NCBI RefSeq assembly: GCF_003001995.1
Contig: NZ_PVNB01000013.1
Span: forward strand, 40,121-104,120
Source of the DNA: Orenia metallireducens
GTDB taxonomy: Bacteria; Bacillota; Halanaerobiia; Halobacteroidales; Halobacteroidaceae
Direction: 5' to 3'
Length of the DNA: 64,000 nucleotides
In this document: in pieces, positions 55,272-64,000 of the stretch
Layout of the letters: each line of letters opens with the position of its first letter
Numbering within the stretch: the first letter of the stretch is position 1
Position numbers and translations under genes: made by a program
Notes under the pieces: generated by a model
Told to the model about the DNA's origin: nothing
Seen by the model: only the letters and a program-made list of their open reading frames with translations
Database searches by the model: none

Positions 55272-55679
55272 ATATTGTGATACTTTTAACTTTTTAAGAA
55301 AGTAAACAAAATTTTAGGTTCCACCCCAAGAGTACTTCCTCGGGAAAATCACCTTCGGGTTAAAAAGATAACCAAATCTACAGGTTCATAGAACCTTCCG
55401 TGGCTCTACAGGGAATATAAAACAATTCCCTTTCACACAAGACCAGTAAAAGCAGCCCAATCAAGAAAAAAATATATTTACGAGTCCACAGACCAAGACT
55501 CTTCGTGGCAGAGCCCACTCACTCCGCAACCAAATTGCTTATCAATATCATTAATTATATTTTTTGATTAAATTTCAACTGATTTCTAAAATCTTTGTTC
55601 AATTTTTGCTTCGTTCAAACAGAAATTTTTTTGCTTTTAAAGAACTTAACTGTAAACTAAAATAAAAGTGTCGTAATAT
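55272..55679 (-). mobile_element. MITE-like non-coding element, copy B (about 408 bp, inverted relative to copy A)
   Basis: The ends are ATATTGTGATACTTTT (55272-55287) and, on the other strand, ATATTACGACACTTTT (55679-55664). It runs antiparallel to the copy at 24910-25349, with shared blocks such as AGTGAGTGGGCTCTGCC, GAACGAAGCAAAAATTGA/GAACAAAACAAAAATTGA and ATATAATTAATGATA; 27 bases are identical (55497-55523 against 25088-25114). It abuts the hemW 3' end (55687). No transposase. It covers nearly all of the 584-nt gap between hrcA's 5' region and hemW. Confidence 0.75.
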
Positions 55680-55686
55680 CTATCTT

Positions 55687-56823
55687 TTAAGTCAACATAA
55701 AATCAGCCAATACCTGATTAGCTAATAATATTCCTTGCCAAGTCAGAGCTAGTCTATCATTAGTAATTGTGATTAACTTCTGCTGTGAGAATTTATCAAG
55801 TTCATCATTATAAATTTCATAGATAGATAGTCCAAATCTCTCTTTAAATTCTTTCAAGCTAATCCCCTTTATCAATCTCAATCCCAACATCATCGTCTCT
55901 TCGATCTCATCTTCTCTAGTTAAGTTATGATAATCCTTTACAGGTAACCTGCCTTCTTCTATACTCTGGCTATATTCCTCTAAAGCAGAATAATTATATC
56001 CTCTACCAACTCCATCATAAAAATGAGCACCTGCTCCCAGACTTAAATAGGGTTCATTCTTCCAATAGATTTGATTATGTTCACTCTCATAACCCCTTTG
56101 GGCAAAGTTTGAGATTTCATACTGCTGATATCCTTTACTTTCAAGTAACTTTTTAGTCAAGTTATACATCTTCAAATCTAACTCTTCACTGGTAGGAATC
56201 AATTCTCCTTTACTTAACATCTGATAAAAAGGGGTTCCTTCCTCAATTTTGAGATTATAAGTAGATAAATGCTTTGGTTCAAGCTCACAGGCTTGTAGCA
56301 AAGCATTCTGCCAATCCTCTAAGCTCTGATCTGGTAAAGCAAAGATTAAATCAAGGCTGACATTATCAAAACCTACCTCTCTAGCTAGATAGTAATTATC
56401 AATTGCCTCTTGTGCTGTATGAATCCTGCCAATCTTCCTTAACATCTCATCATTAAAGCTCTGTACTCCAAAGCTCAACCTATTGACTCCTGCTTCCTTG
56501 ATTAATCTCAATTTCTCTTTATCTACTGTCCCAGGATTAGCCTCTATCGTTATCTCTATATCTTCTTTTATAGCCAAGCTCTGATAGCACCTATCTAATA
56601 TCTCAGCTAGTTGGGTACCCTCTAAGCTTGTAGGAGTTCCCCCACCAATAAAGATACTCTTAATCTTAGGAGAATATTTCTCAGCCAATAACTCTATCTC
56701 CTGATACAAAGCAGATAAATACCTATCTTTTAAATCCTGCTTAGCAGCAAAAGAATTAAAATCACAATAATAGCATTTGCTAACACAAAAAGGGATATGA
56801 ATATATAGTCCAAACTCTTTCAT
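55687..56823 (-). CDS. hemW: HemW-type radical SAM coproporphyrinogen III oxidase-like protein
   Basis: About 378 residues. The radical SAM motif lies in YIHIPFCVSKCYYCDFNSFA (9-28), with Cx3Cx2C followed by F. IGGGTPTSL and TIEANPGTVDKEKL are present, then INRLSFGVQSFNDEML-like VNRLSFGVQSFNDEMLRKIG and the C-terminal domain with GAGAHFYDGVGRGYNYS. The CxxxCxxCxF pattern with F rather than the HemN C matches HemW, a heme chaperone, not a true HemN oxidase. ATG start at 56823 behind AAAGG. Follows lepA. Confidence 0.93.
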   Translation of the reverse strand: MKEFGLYIHIPFCVSKCYYCDFNSFAAKQDLKDRYLSALYQEIELLAEKYSPKIKSIFIGGGTPTSLEGTQLAEILDRCYQSLAIKEDIEITIEANPGTVDKEKLRLIKEAGVNRLSFGVQSFNDEMLRKIGRIHTAQEAIDNYYLAREVGFDNVSLDLIFALPDQSLEDWQNALLQACELEPKHLSTYNLKIEEGTPFYQMLSKGELIPTSEELDLKMYNLTKKLLESKGYQQYEISNFAQRGYESEHNQIYWKNEPYLSLGAGAHFYDGVGRGYNYSALEEYSQSIEEGRLPVKDYHNLTREDEIEETMMLGLRLIKGISLKEFKERFGLSIYEIYNDELDKFSQQKLITITNDRLALTWQGILLANQVLADFMLT

Positions 56824-56861
56824 AAGCATCACCTTTGTCTTTTCTATAATAATATATAAGG

Positions 56862-56882
56862 GCGAACACGAAGTCCGCCCTA
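56862..56882. repeat. Short inverted repeat between lepA and hemW
   Basis: GGGCGAAC and GTCCGCCC (one mismatch) pair around ACGAA. On the minus strand the sequence reads GTAGGGCGGACTTCGTGTTC, resembling the palindrome family at 45696. No T-run, so a repeat rather than a proven terminator. Confidence 0.5.
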
Positions 56883-56913
56883 CTTAATCTTAAGCTTAAT
56901 CTTGTTCTTAATT

Positions 56914-58719
56914 TTAGTCACCAATCTCTAAAACAGCCATGAAAGCATCTTGAGGAATCTCTACACTTCCTATTTGCTTCATCCTCTTCTTACCTTCCTT
57001 TTGCTTCTTCAATAATTTCTTCTTACGGGAAACGTCTCCACCATAACACTTCTGTAATACATCTTTACGTCTAGCACTGATAGTCTGACGAGCAACAATC
57101 TTATGACCAATTGCAGCCTGTATCGGTACTTTAAACATCTGTTGTGGAATGAACTCTTTTAATTTCTTAGTCAGCTCTTTTCCAACATCATGAGCAAATT
57201 CACGGTGAACGATACAAGACAATGCATCAACAGGCTCTTCATTCACAAGGATATTTAACTTGACTAAGTCAGCCTCCTGATAACCATTGAATTCATAATC
57301 GAAGGTTGCATACCCTCTTGTTCTAGATTTTAATTTATCAAAGAAATCCAATACAATCTCACTTAAAGGAATATCATAGGTTAATCTGACTCTAACCTCA
57401 TCTAAATATTCCATATTCTTAAATTGACCCCGTTTACCTTGGCACAGCTCCATGGCTGCTCCTACATGCTCATCAGGTAATAGAATCTTAGCTTCTACTA
57501 GTGGCTCTTCAATCTTATCAATCTCTTGAGCATCTGGCATATTTGCAGGGTTCTCTATTTGAAGAACCTCTCCATCGGTCTTGTAGACATTATAGATTAC
57601 ACTAGGTGCTGTAGTAATTAAGTCTAATCTATACTCTCTTTCCAATCGCTCCTGCATAATTTCCATATGTAAAAGTCCTAGGAAGCCACAACGATAACCA
57701 AAACCTAAAGCCTCAGAAGTCTCTGGTTCAAAGGTTAAAGATGCATCATTTAACTGTAACTTCTCTAAAGCATCCCTTAATACATCATAATCTTTACCAT
57801 CCACTGGGTACATACCACAAAAGACCATCGGCTTGGCAGGCTGATATCCTGATAAAGGCTTATCAGTTGGATTCTGGGCATCAGTAATAGTATCTCCTAC
57901 CTGAGCATTCTTAACATTCTTAATACTTGCTGACATATAGCCTACCTCTCCAGCACTTATCTCTTTAGATGCCTTCATCTTTGGACTAAAGGTTCCTACC
58001 TCATCAACTTCAAAGACCTTCTTAGTAGCCATCATCTTAACCTTCATTCCCTTTTTAATCTTACCATCTATCACTCTATAATAACAGATAACCCCGCGGT
58101 ATGGATCATATAAAGAGTCAAAGATTAATGCCTTTAAAGGCTTGTCCTTATCTCCAGATGGTGGTGGCACCTGTTTTACTACCCTTTCTAATAGCTCTTC
58201 AATTCCAATCCCTTCCTTAGCACTGGTCAAGATAGCATCATCAGGATCTAATCCAATATCAATTAGCTCTTCCTTTACTCTATCAGGATTAGCACTTGGT
58301 ATGTCTATCTTGTTGATTACAGGAATAATCTCTAGATCATTCTCCAAGGCTATATAGATATTAGCCAAAGTCTGAGCCTCTACGCCTTGAGCAGCATCAA
58401 TTACTAGTAGTGCACCTTCACAAGCAGCCAAACTACGTGAAACCTCATAAGAAAAGTCCACATGCCCTGGAGTATCTATTAAATTTAAGGTATAATCATT
58501 ACCATCTTTGGCTTGATAAGACATCCTAACTGCTTGAGCTTTAATAGTAATTCCCCGTTCTCTCTCCAAATCCATTGTATCTAATAACTGTTCCTCCATC
58601 TCCCGTTCTGAGATCGTCCCAGTAAATTCTAATAATCTATCAGCTAATGTAGATTTACCATGGTCAATATGAGCAATAATACAAAAGTTACGAATATTAT
58701 TCTGATTAATCTTAGCCAT
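56914..58719 (-). CDS. lepA: Elongation factor 4 (LepA)
   Basis: About 601 residues. The GTPase domain has [20 protein letters not shown] (16-35, P-loop), [49 protein letters not shown] and [17 protein letters not shown]-like domains II, III and V follow, and the LepA-specific C-terminal domain is [20 protein letters not shown]. It back-translocates or rescues stalled ribosomes. The start was set at ATG 58719, with GGAGG 6 nt before it. It precedes spoIIP/gpr on the same strand and lies directly upstream of hemW, as in many Firmicutes. Confidence 0.96.
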   Translation of the reverse strand: MAKINQNNIRNFCIIAHIDHGKSTLADRLLEFTGTISEREMEEQLLDTMDLERERGITIKAQAVRMSYQAKDGNDYTLNLIDTPGHVDFSYEVSRSLAACEGALLVIDAAQGVEAQTLANIYIALENDLEIIPVINKIDIPSANPDRVKEELIDIGLDPDDAILTSAKEGIGIEELLERVVKQVPPPSGDKDKPLKALIFDSLYDPYRGVICYYRVIDGKIKKGMKVKMMATKKVFEVDEVGTFSPKMKASKEISAGEVGYMSASIKNVKNAQVGDTITDAQNPTDKPLSGYQPAKPMVFCGMYPVDGKDYDVLRDALEKLQLNDASLTFEPETSEALGFGYRCGFLGLLHMEIMQERLEREYRLDLITTAPSVIYNVYKTDGEVLQIENPANMPDAQEIDKIEEPLVEAKILLPDEHVGAAMELCQGKRGQFKNMEYLDEVRVRLTYDIPLSEIVLDFFDKLKSRTRGYATFDYEFNGYQEADLVKLNILVNEEPVDALSCIVHREFAHDVGKELTKKLKEFIPQQMFKVPIQAAIGHKIVARQTISARRKDVLQKCYGGDVSRKKKLLKKQKEGKKRMKQIGSVEIPQDAFMAVLEIGD

Positions 58720-58799
58720 CAAGAACCTCCTCTTTCGTGTACATTATCTTTCCTAATTATAACACCCATTATTACATTAATCAAGATAGTAAGGAGTAG

Positions 58800-59990
58800 C
58801 TAAATTCCTTCATTGATTAAACTAGCCAATACATTAGCTAATAGCTGAGATGACCTTTTAGCTTCATCTAAAGTATTCTTAGCTCCACCAATCTCTAATA
58901 ACAGAGCATGGGGATGAACCTGTTGATTATATCTTCTGTTACTTAATAACTTCACATCTCTTAATAAACCAGGGTACATGGTATTCATTTTTATGGCTAA
59001 TTTTTTAGCAAAGGCTACATTTTCTTCCCAATGGGGATTGGGTAAATACTTATTATTAGTTACAACAATCATTATCCTAGCAACTTTATGTCCATTAATT
59101 GTTGTAGTAATTAAGTTTCTCCCCCCTTGACCAATAGCATCACGATGAATATCAAAGATCATCTTTAAATCAGCATTATCATCTACTATTCTTTGCGCAG
59201 TTCTTAAAGAATTTATATATGATCTTGCATAAGTTTTATCATTAACTGTTTTAGAATGGACTGCTAATATCCCATACTTCTCCCTTAAAATCCTAGTCAA
59301 TTCATCGCCTATTAGTACTATATCTCCTCTCTGTCCAGCTGCTGCTCTAGCATTATATCCTTTATTATCATAATTTTCAGCAGTATGAGTATGATAAATA
59401 CCAACTAAAGCTTTATTAGATAATTTAGTTTCTTTTTTGGGAAATAAAGTCTTCTGACTCTCATTCTCTTTAGCTATTCTCTCTGTTGTGTCACTTTTTT
59501 CAACTTGCTTAGAAGGCTCTGTCTGCCAAAATTCTAGCTCTATCTTTACCCGCTCTTCATTATCATGGGTACCTTCTGCTCTTAACTTCTCTTCAACAGA
59601 CTGCTTTTTTGTATTCTCTGCTATAACCCTATTCATGACTGAGGTAACTCGTACATCATCCTTTACTTGAAAAAAGGATGGCGGTAAATCTGTTGCAAAA
59701 CTACAAGTTAATTTGACAAAGGGATTCATTCCTTGGGATTTAGCTAGCATCTCTTGATTCTTTATTCTAACAATTGGCAACCCCTCTTTTAACACAAGTC
59801 TAGAATGGAAATCATCAAGATAAAGAAAATTAACTAAATAGTAGACAAACTTATTACTAAAGAAGGTATTACCCAAAGATATTCTGTCTACAATACTGTA
59901 TTTATGAACTACCAAGCCACTAAAGACTAAAAATAAGATTAAATATAAAAGAATAATAGCTGCCATAAATCTATGTTGATCCTTGAACAT
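58800..59990 (-). CDS. spoIIP: Stage II sporulation protein P (SpoIIP)
   Basis: About 396 residues. One N-terminal membrane helix (about 8-26) anchors an external amidase_3-like domain. Catalytic features are GIYHTHTAENY (about 204-214), a metal-coordinating region with FDIHRDAIGQGG (about 280-291) and ALLLEIGGAKNTLDEAKRSS at the C-terminus, matching SpoIIP. It is an N-acetylmuramoyl-L-alanine amidase/endopeptidase that works with SpoIID and SpoIIM in engulfment. Three start codons lie within 10 nt (59999 GTG, 59996 ATG, 59990 ATG); 59990 has the better spacing to AGGA. Confidence 0.9.
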   Translation of the reverse strand: MFKDQHRFMAAIILLYLILFLVFSGLVVHKYSIVDRISLGNTFFSNKFVYYLVNFLYLDDFHSRLVLKEGLPIVRIKNQEMLAKSQGMNPFVKLTCSFATDLPPSFFQVKDDVRVTSVMNRVIAENTKKQSVEEKLRAEGTHDNEERVKIELEFWQTEPSKQVEKSDTTERIAKENESQKTLFPKKETKLSNKALVGIYHTHTAENYDNKGYNARAAAGQRGDIVLIGDELTRILREKYGILAVHSKTVNDKTYARSYINSLRTAQRIVDDNADLKMIFDIHRDAIGQGGRNLITTTINGHKVARIMIVVTNNKYLPNPHWEENVAFAKKLAIKMNTMYPGLLRDVKLLSNRRYNQQVHPHALLLEIGGAKNTLDEAKRSSQLLANVLASLINEGI

Positions 59991-59999
59991 GATCATCAC

Positions 60000-60385
60000 A
60001 TCCTAATTTAAAGGTATTTCATAATTGTCTCTTCCTCATGTAGTTGCTTAATATAATAAAATAAGAATATAATTGCCTTTCTAATTTTCTATAATCGAAA
60101 TTATAAATCAATCTTTTTTAAATTTAGCTAAGTAATTTATAAAAATTTATGTACTAAGTATAAAATTTATTACATTGAAATTAGAATTATTCTTAAATTC
60201 TTAAGATAGATTGATTTTTATCTATAATTATCTAAATATAAAATCAACCTTCATGGGTATAATATCAATCTTTACTATAAATATTTTATTAGTAAGTAAC
60301 TAAGAATTATTACTAAATATTATAGCTATAAAATTTAATAAGAAAGCTCTAATCTTTAAATCAAAGACTAGAGCAAATATCAAAT
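60000..60385. other. Intergenic region between spoIIP and gpr
   Basis: 386 nt, strongly AT-rich. It contains the gpr terminator (60346-60374) and presumably the spoIIP promoter, but I cannot identify a clear sigma-factor motif. No coding frame that I can support. Confidence 0.6.
60346..60374 (-). terminator. Terminator of gpr
   Basis: Stem GCTCTAGTCTTTG/TAAAGATTAGAGC with wobble pairs and a short loop, followed on the minus strand by TTTCTTATT. It lies just past the gpr stop at 60386. Confidence 0.7.
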
Positions 60386-61381
60386 CTATTGTAGATATAA
60401 GGAGACATCTTCCGCTCTAATATCTGGATGTAAAGCTACATTAATACCTCCAGCTATTACCTTACTTGTATCCCTAATTAATTGGTCTATCCCTTTAGGA
60501 GCAACGATCAAATCACCCATAAATGGCTGTAATATATTCTGGATTATCTGTTGATAATCATTTCCTTGCTGTAAACTTGTTTTTAATTGTGGTGGTATAT
60601 TTGGTTGATTCATTAATTGATTGATCGTATCATTAACGATATTTACAGAGTTAATAACAGTTGGTATTCCCATAGCTATTACTGGAACCCCCATATCCTG
60701 TTGGGTAATTCCTATTCTACGCTTTCCTAGTCCAGAGCCTGGATAGATTCCAGTATCACTGATTTGAATTGTAGAAGCAAGACGACTACTCTCTTTTGCA
60801 GCTAAAGCATCAATAGCAATGATCAAATCAGGATGTACTCGATCAACAACTCCACGAATTATCTCTGCTGTTTCAATCCCTGTTAACCCTAAAACTCCTG
60901 GTGCGAGGGCACAGACTGGTCTCATTCCCTGCTTGGCATCTGCTGGAGAAGAATCATAAAGGTGTCTAGTTACTAAGATATGATGAACCACTTGAGGACC
61001 TAAAGCATCAGGAGTAGCATTCCAGTTACCTAATCCAATTACCAAAATAGTTGCTTCTTGATTTGGACTTTTCTTTAATGCATTATAGTCTATTAGTCTA
61101 TTAAGCTCTTCAGCTAATATCCCGCTTAAATACTCATGGCTTGGCTTGTCAGCCACTCTCAAAGACTCTGATTCAATAGTAATGTAATTTCCTGGTGCTT
61201 TGCCTATTCTCTGAGAAGCCATTTCATTCATAACTTGAATTCTAGTAACTTTAGCATTGTCTTTCTGCTCTTCTTCTAAAGCTACCCCCTCTATCTCTCC
61301 ACCAGTTCTCTCTACCACCATATTTCTAGCTTCAACAGCCAAATCAGTTAAAGCAGATAATTGGCTTAATTGCTCTATCAT
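60386..61381 (-). CDS. gpr: Spore germination protease GPR
   Basis: 331 residues. It has the GPR (peptidase A25) signatures: TDLAVEARNMVVERTGGEIE near the N-terminus (propeptide and processing region), VIGLGNWNATPDALGPQVVH (about 114-133), GVLGLTGIETAEIIRGVVDR, DLIIAIDALAAKE and VPVIAMGIPTVINSV. It degrades small acid-soluble spore proteins at germination and is autoprocessed in the forespore. It is followed upstream by a small holin-like membrane protein. gpr-spoIIP-lepA-hemW-hrcA is the same order as in Bacillus. Confidence 0.95.
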   Translation of the reverse strand: MIEQLSQLSALTDLAVEARNMVVERTGGEIEGVALEEEQKDNAKVTRIQVMNEMASQRIGKAPGNYITIESESLRVADKPSHEYLSGILAEELNRLIDYNALKKSPNQEATILVIGLGNWNATPDALGPQVVHHILVTRHLYDSSPADAKQGMRPVCALAPGVLGLTGIETAEIIRGVVDRVHPDLIIAIDALAAKESSRLASTIQISDTGIYPGSGLGKRRIGITQQDMGVPVIAMGIPTVINSVNIVNDTINQLMNQPNIPPQLKTSLQQGNDYQQIIQNILQPFMGDLIVAPKGIDQLIRDTSKVIAGGINVALHPDIRAEDVSLYLQ

Positions 61382-61406
61382 GTTAATATCCTCCCCTTAA
61401 ACAAAG

Positions 61407-61742
61407 TTATCTCAATTCTGTTGGTACAAAAGAGTCTACAATACCAATAATTAAGGCAGCTAATAAAGATCCTATGAAGGTAACTCTCATCCCTGTTAAT
61501 ATAGATTGAGTTAAATAGATTACAATTGCTGCTGAAATAAATCCAGTCAACCCTCTTGCTTGTGGTGATAACCCTTCTCCAAAGAGATTTTCAACTACAT
61601 ATCCTAAGAAAGCAATCACAATTGAAGCGATTAAAGCATTGACAAACCCATTGATTTGTACATTGGGCAATAAGAAATCTACCCCCAATAAGACAAATGC
61701 TGAGACAATAAACCTTACTACTGCTCCTAACCATCCTATCAT
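61407..61742 (-). CDS. Small membrane protein of the phage-holin-like family
   Basis: 111 residues with four membrane segments (about 5-23, 32-50, 66-84, 88-107) connected by short loops. VRFIVSAFVLLGVDFLLPNV and GLTGFISAAIVIYLTQSILT mark the small holin-4 superfamily. No lysin or phage gene is nearby, so it is more likely a chromosomal sporulation-linked gene than a prophage piece (inference). It starts 25 nt upstream of gpr and should be in the same operon. Function unknown. Confidence 0.8.
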   Translation of the reverse strand: MIGWLGAVVRFIVSAFVLLGVDFLLPNVQINGFVNALIASIVIAFLGYVVENLFGEGLSPQARGLTGFISAAIVIYLTQSILTGMRVTFIGSLLAALIIGIVDSFVPTELR

Positions 61743-62187
61743 CTTATATATCGCTCCTTTCCCTATTTAATTATCCTTTTAAAATTTGACCCTAGTGCTG
61801 TTTGCAAATATGATAAATTTGATCTTATAAATAGCTACAAGAGTTTATATAACTGGGTCAATACTTATAATAACCTAATTATTGTTCTATATACATTGCT
61901 AAGATAATTTAACTATTCAATTTATAATACTAACTATTGATATATATATCTAATTTATAAAGTAGGGTTATATAAGGACATTACGACACTTTCTTAAAAT
62001 GAAGAATCGGAATTGAGCGGTGGAGAATTAAAAAATTTAAGGAATTGATTTTTGATTGCTAAAATATCGTTCTATCTATAAATTCCTCTATTAACAAAAT
62101 ATATTTATATAATGCATTCAAGAACAAATAAATAAAACAAACATCTCTAATTATTATCAATAAAATAAAAGTATTTTAATCTTCGTC
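61743..62187. other. Intergenic region between divergent holin-like gene and rpsT
   Basis: AT-rich and without a coding frame that I trust. It carries one isolated terminus resembling the repeat family (GACATTACGACACTTTCTT, 61977-61995) followed by a GAATTGAG-type remnant (about 62007-62025). No second end is clear. The rpsT promoter follows. Confidence 0.6.
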
Positions 62188-62216
62188 TTGCGTTTTGAAG
62201 AATAATGTGATAAAAT
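62188..62216 (+). promoter_or_regulatory. Promoter of rpsT
   Basis: TTGCGT (62188-62193), 17-nt spacer, TAAAAT (62211-62216) with TG one base before the -10 (extended -10). About 70 nt of leader precede the rpsT start. Confidence 0.75.
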
Positions 62217-62293
62217 TCTTTTGTTAATGCTCAGTAAACTATATTTATATCTTTATATAGAATAAGAAATAGTTTTAGAAGGAGGTGACCGTA

Positions 62294-62560
62294 GTGGCAA
62301 ATTCTAAATCTGCTCAAAAAAGAATTAGAATCATCGAAAAGAAGACTGCTATCAATAAAGCAAGAAAATCTAAAATGAAGACTGCTATCAGAAGATTTGA
62401 AGAAGCAGTTGCAGCTGGAGATGTTGCATTGGCTCAAGAAAAATTGAACAATGCTAAGAAAGTTATCGATAAAACTGCTGCGAAAGGTACTATTCATAAG
62501 AATAATGCTGCTCGTAAAAAATCTAAATTAGAGAAAAAATTTAATGAGTTAACTGCGTAA
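62294..62560 (+). CDS. rpsT: 30S ribosomal protein S20
   Basis: 88 residues. After the GTG start it reads ANSKSAQKRIRIIEKKTAIN, then KARKSKMKTAIRRFEEAVAA and a helical C-terminus (KGTIHKNNAARKKSKLEKKF), the S20 pattern. It binds 16S rRNA. GTG at 62294 is supported by GGAGGTGA 5 nt before it. It is the only ribosomal protein on the plus strand here and is convergent with holA, sharing a bidirectional terminator. Confidence 0.97.
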   Translation: MANSKSAQKRIRIIEKKTAINKARKSKMKTAIRRFEEAVAAGDVALAQEKLNNAKKVIDKTAAKGTIHKNNAARKKSKLEKKFNELTA

Positions 62561-62584
62561 TTATACTTATTGAATTAACATAAT

Positions 62585-62628
62585 AAAAGGTACTACTCTG
62601 AGATCAGAGTAGTACCTTTTATTTTTTT
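62585..62628 (+). terminator. Terminator of rpsT (possibly bidirectional with holA)
   Basis: 15-bp stem AAAAGGTACTACTCT and its complement with a small loop, followed by ATTTTTTTAT on the plus strand and TTTTATTATG on the minus strand. It lies between the convergent rpsT and holA genes. Confidence 0.9.
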
Positions 62629-62704
62629 ATCTTAATTATAGTCTGTTCTGCTAATTAAACCTCAATATAGATAATAACTATTTACTCATCATTTATTAGT
62701 ATCA

Positions 62705-63712
62705 TCAAATTGCTTCTTTTAACCTAATGACTAATAACTCCATCTCTAGGTTTTTATCACTGCCTGTAACTAGCCTACAATCTGTTTCAAATAACTTCTC
62801 CAAAGCCAACTCTAAAGAATCCACACTAAAGTTATGGCTCTGTTGCAGACACTTTTTGATAGGATAGGGATGTTGATTTAACCTCTTAGCAATCTGATCA
62901 ACTGTCAACCTTTCATTAGATAACAGCTTACTCTGTAGCATCAATCTAATTTGGCGAGCAATCATCCCTAATATCTGTTTAGCATCAGTTCCTTGTTGCA
63001 TAATATCTGATAACAACTTTAAGGCTAATGATGTATTCTTTCTACCTATAGCATCAACAAAATCAAAGACTATATTATCTTCAATCAGCCAATCTTTACT
63101 AATAATCCCTTCTATATGGGATGTAGTAATAAATTTATCAGCTCCCATAAAAGTAATGATCTTATTTATCTCACTATCTAATCTCTGCAAATCATTATTA
63201 AAAGCCTCTTCTAATAAGGTAATCGCACTATTTTCTATCTGATATCCATAACTTTTAATCTTATTTGCAATCCAATCATCTAACTTCTTGTATTTTAATG
63301 CTTCAAATTTTAAAACTTTGCCTACCTTTTTTACCTCTTTAAATATCTTTAAACTCTTTTTAGGCTGTTGATAACTCACAAATAATAAGATAGTACTTTC
63401 GGGAAAGTCTGCTAATAAATTATATATTATTTCTGCATCCTTAACTTTCTTCTTAAATAAGTCATAAGTATAAACTATTACAATCCTCTTTTCAGTCATA
63501 AATGGCAATGTTTTAACAGAATTTATTAAGCTATTAACCAATTGCTCATCTTCTTCTATAATATTCAAATTAAAATCCTTAAGCTCTTTTGAAGCAAACT
63601 TATCTGTAAAGCCTTCAATAAACTCCTCTATTAAATATCTATCTTCACCATAAATCAAATAAACTGAATCTAATTGATCTAAGTTCTTATTTAAAATTTC
63701 AGTATGTTGCAT
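62705..63712 (-). CDS. holA: DNA polymerase III subunit delta
   Basis: 335 residues. It begins MQHTEILNKNLDQLDSVYLI, followed by YGEDRYLIEEFIEGF (the region that contacts the beta clamp) and KRIVIVYTYDLFKKK. The AAA+ lid and collar region are NDLQRLDSEINKIITFMGAD and DFVDAIGRKNTSLALKLLSD. The C-terminal bundle is RLMLQSKLLSNERLTVDQIA. Delta opens the sliding clamp within the clamp loader. holA-rpsT convergence is the Bacillus order. The ATG is preceded by AGGGTGAG. Confidence 0.93.
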   Translation of the reverse strand: MQHTEILNKNLDQLDSVYLIYGEDRYLIEEFIEGFTDKFASKELKDFNLNIIEEDEQLVNSLINSVKTLPFMTEKRIVIVYTYDLFKKKVKDAEIIYNLLADFPESTILLFVSYQQPKKSLKIFKEVKKVGKVLKFEALKYKKLDDWIANKIKSYGYQIENSAITLLEEAFNNDLQRLDSEINKIITFMGADKFITTSHIEGIISKDWLIEDNIVFDFVDAIGRKNTSLALKLLSDIMQQGTDAKQILGMIARQIRLMLQSKLLSNERLTVDQIAKRLNQHPYPIKKCLQQSHNFSVDSLELALEKLFETDCRLVTGSDKNLEMELLVIRLKEAI

Positions 63713-63925
63713 AAATTATCTCACCCTTTAAAATATAATTATAATATAGTCATCCAACTTTAGATATATCAAAAAATTTATAGAGCTTTATCTTCTGTTA
63801 TATCTAAATTAAGTCTTAACCTTTATTTTAACATAAAATTTTAGTTATTAAAATTTTTATTTAGAAGAATAACAAACAGTAATTAAATTTAAATTCTTTT
63901 CCATAACACCACTTTACAAGTTTGA

Positions 63926-64000
63926 CTATGCAATCTTGTCATCTCGTAGAAAAGAACTAATAGCTTTCTGAACTTTAGAATAAATTTTGCTACTTTCGAG
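63926..64000 (-). CDS. Possible C-terminal end of a gene running past the window edge
   Basis: On the minus strand the frame open at base 64000 reads SKIYSKVQKAISSFLRDDKI and stops at TAG (63928-63926), followed by a long AT-rich gap to holA. comEC is the usual upstream neighbour, but these residues do not resemble its C-terminus. Only 24 codons are visible, so I cannot name it. Confidence 0.3.
   Translation of the reverse strand, partial: LESSKIYSKVQKAISSFLRDDKIA

Noticed and set aside
61407..61742. Prophage remnant (holin-like protein)
   Set aside because: There are no other phage genes nearby, and the gene is tightly linked to gpr on the chromosome backbone.
62231..62497. 88-codon minus-strand frame opposite rpsT
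   Set aside because: Antisense shadow of S20 rich in S, F and C; no start site support.

Overview
The window is a contiguous piece of a low-GC, spore-forming, strictly bacterial Firmicutes-type chromosome. Almost every gene reads on the minus strand; only a 63-residue membrane protein (15061) and rpsT (62294) are on the plus strand. Sporulation genes (a SpoIID/LytB-domain protein, yqfC, yqfD, spoIIP, gpr), AT-rich intergenic DNA and the preserved order of core genes suggest an anaerobic clostridia-like organism. My best guess is the Halanaerobiales (Orenia or Halobacteroides type). That is inference from protein flavour and synteny, not a database match.

Layout by region. 0-4 kb: queA (cut by the window edge), a SpoIID/LytB protein, a DUF2905 membrane protein and ruvBA. 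4-8.6 kb: a polar amino-acid ABC importer with a clear sigma-A promoter, then an acidic membrane-anchored protein of unknown function. 8.6-13 kb: a small accessory zone (HAD phosphatase, PhzF protein, hisC, a membrane protein) containing three decayed or frame-disrupted genes. 13-18 kb: yebC, pheA, a small plus-strand gene, degV, RNase P RNA with promoter and terminator, a 122-bp tandem repeat and a zinc-ribbon coiled-coil protein. 18-23.2 kb: the dnaG-rpoD-tRNA-Asn-trmK-nif3 block. 23.4-29.5 kb: DUF188, a flavoprotein, glpX, the CcpN/PPSR pair, an ankyrin protein and two repeat elements. 29.6-45.5 kb: glyQS with T-box, DUF4342, recO, deoC, mgtE, era, a GNAT, DUF502, a CNNM/CorC protein, a DgkA-PAP2 fusion, ybeY, pgpH, phoH, yqfD and yqfC. 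45.8-55.1 kb: yqeY, hit, mtaB, rsmE, prmA, dnaJ, dnaK, grpE, hrcA and CIRCE. 55.7-64 kb: hemW, lepA, spoIIP, gpr, a holin-like protein, rpsT, holA and the possible tail of another gene.

Much of this is the conserved Firmicutes backbone linking translation, replication initiation, heat shock and sporulation. Regulation can be read directly in several places. CIRCE plus a TTGACA-17-TATTTT promoter precede hrcA-grpE-dnaK. A glycine T-box with its own promoter precedes glyQS. Good sigma-A promoters precede rnpB, tRNA-Asn, the ABC importer and rpsT. Many genes end in strong intrinsic terminators.

The least explained content is in the intergenic DNA. A family of non-coding elements shares the terminal sequence ATATTGCGACACTTTT as inverted ends but carries quite different interiors: two homologous elements of about 0.4 kb, one heptamer minisatellite and two small versions of about 0.1 kb. 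A hairpin module of the form CACGAAG-stem-loop-stem-GTAGG recurs inside some of these elements, in the 122-bp tandem repeat beside rnpB and at the 3' end of grpE. Its stems differ in sequence but keep pairing. This is the best candidate here for an undescribed element family.
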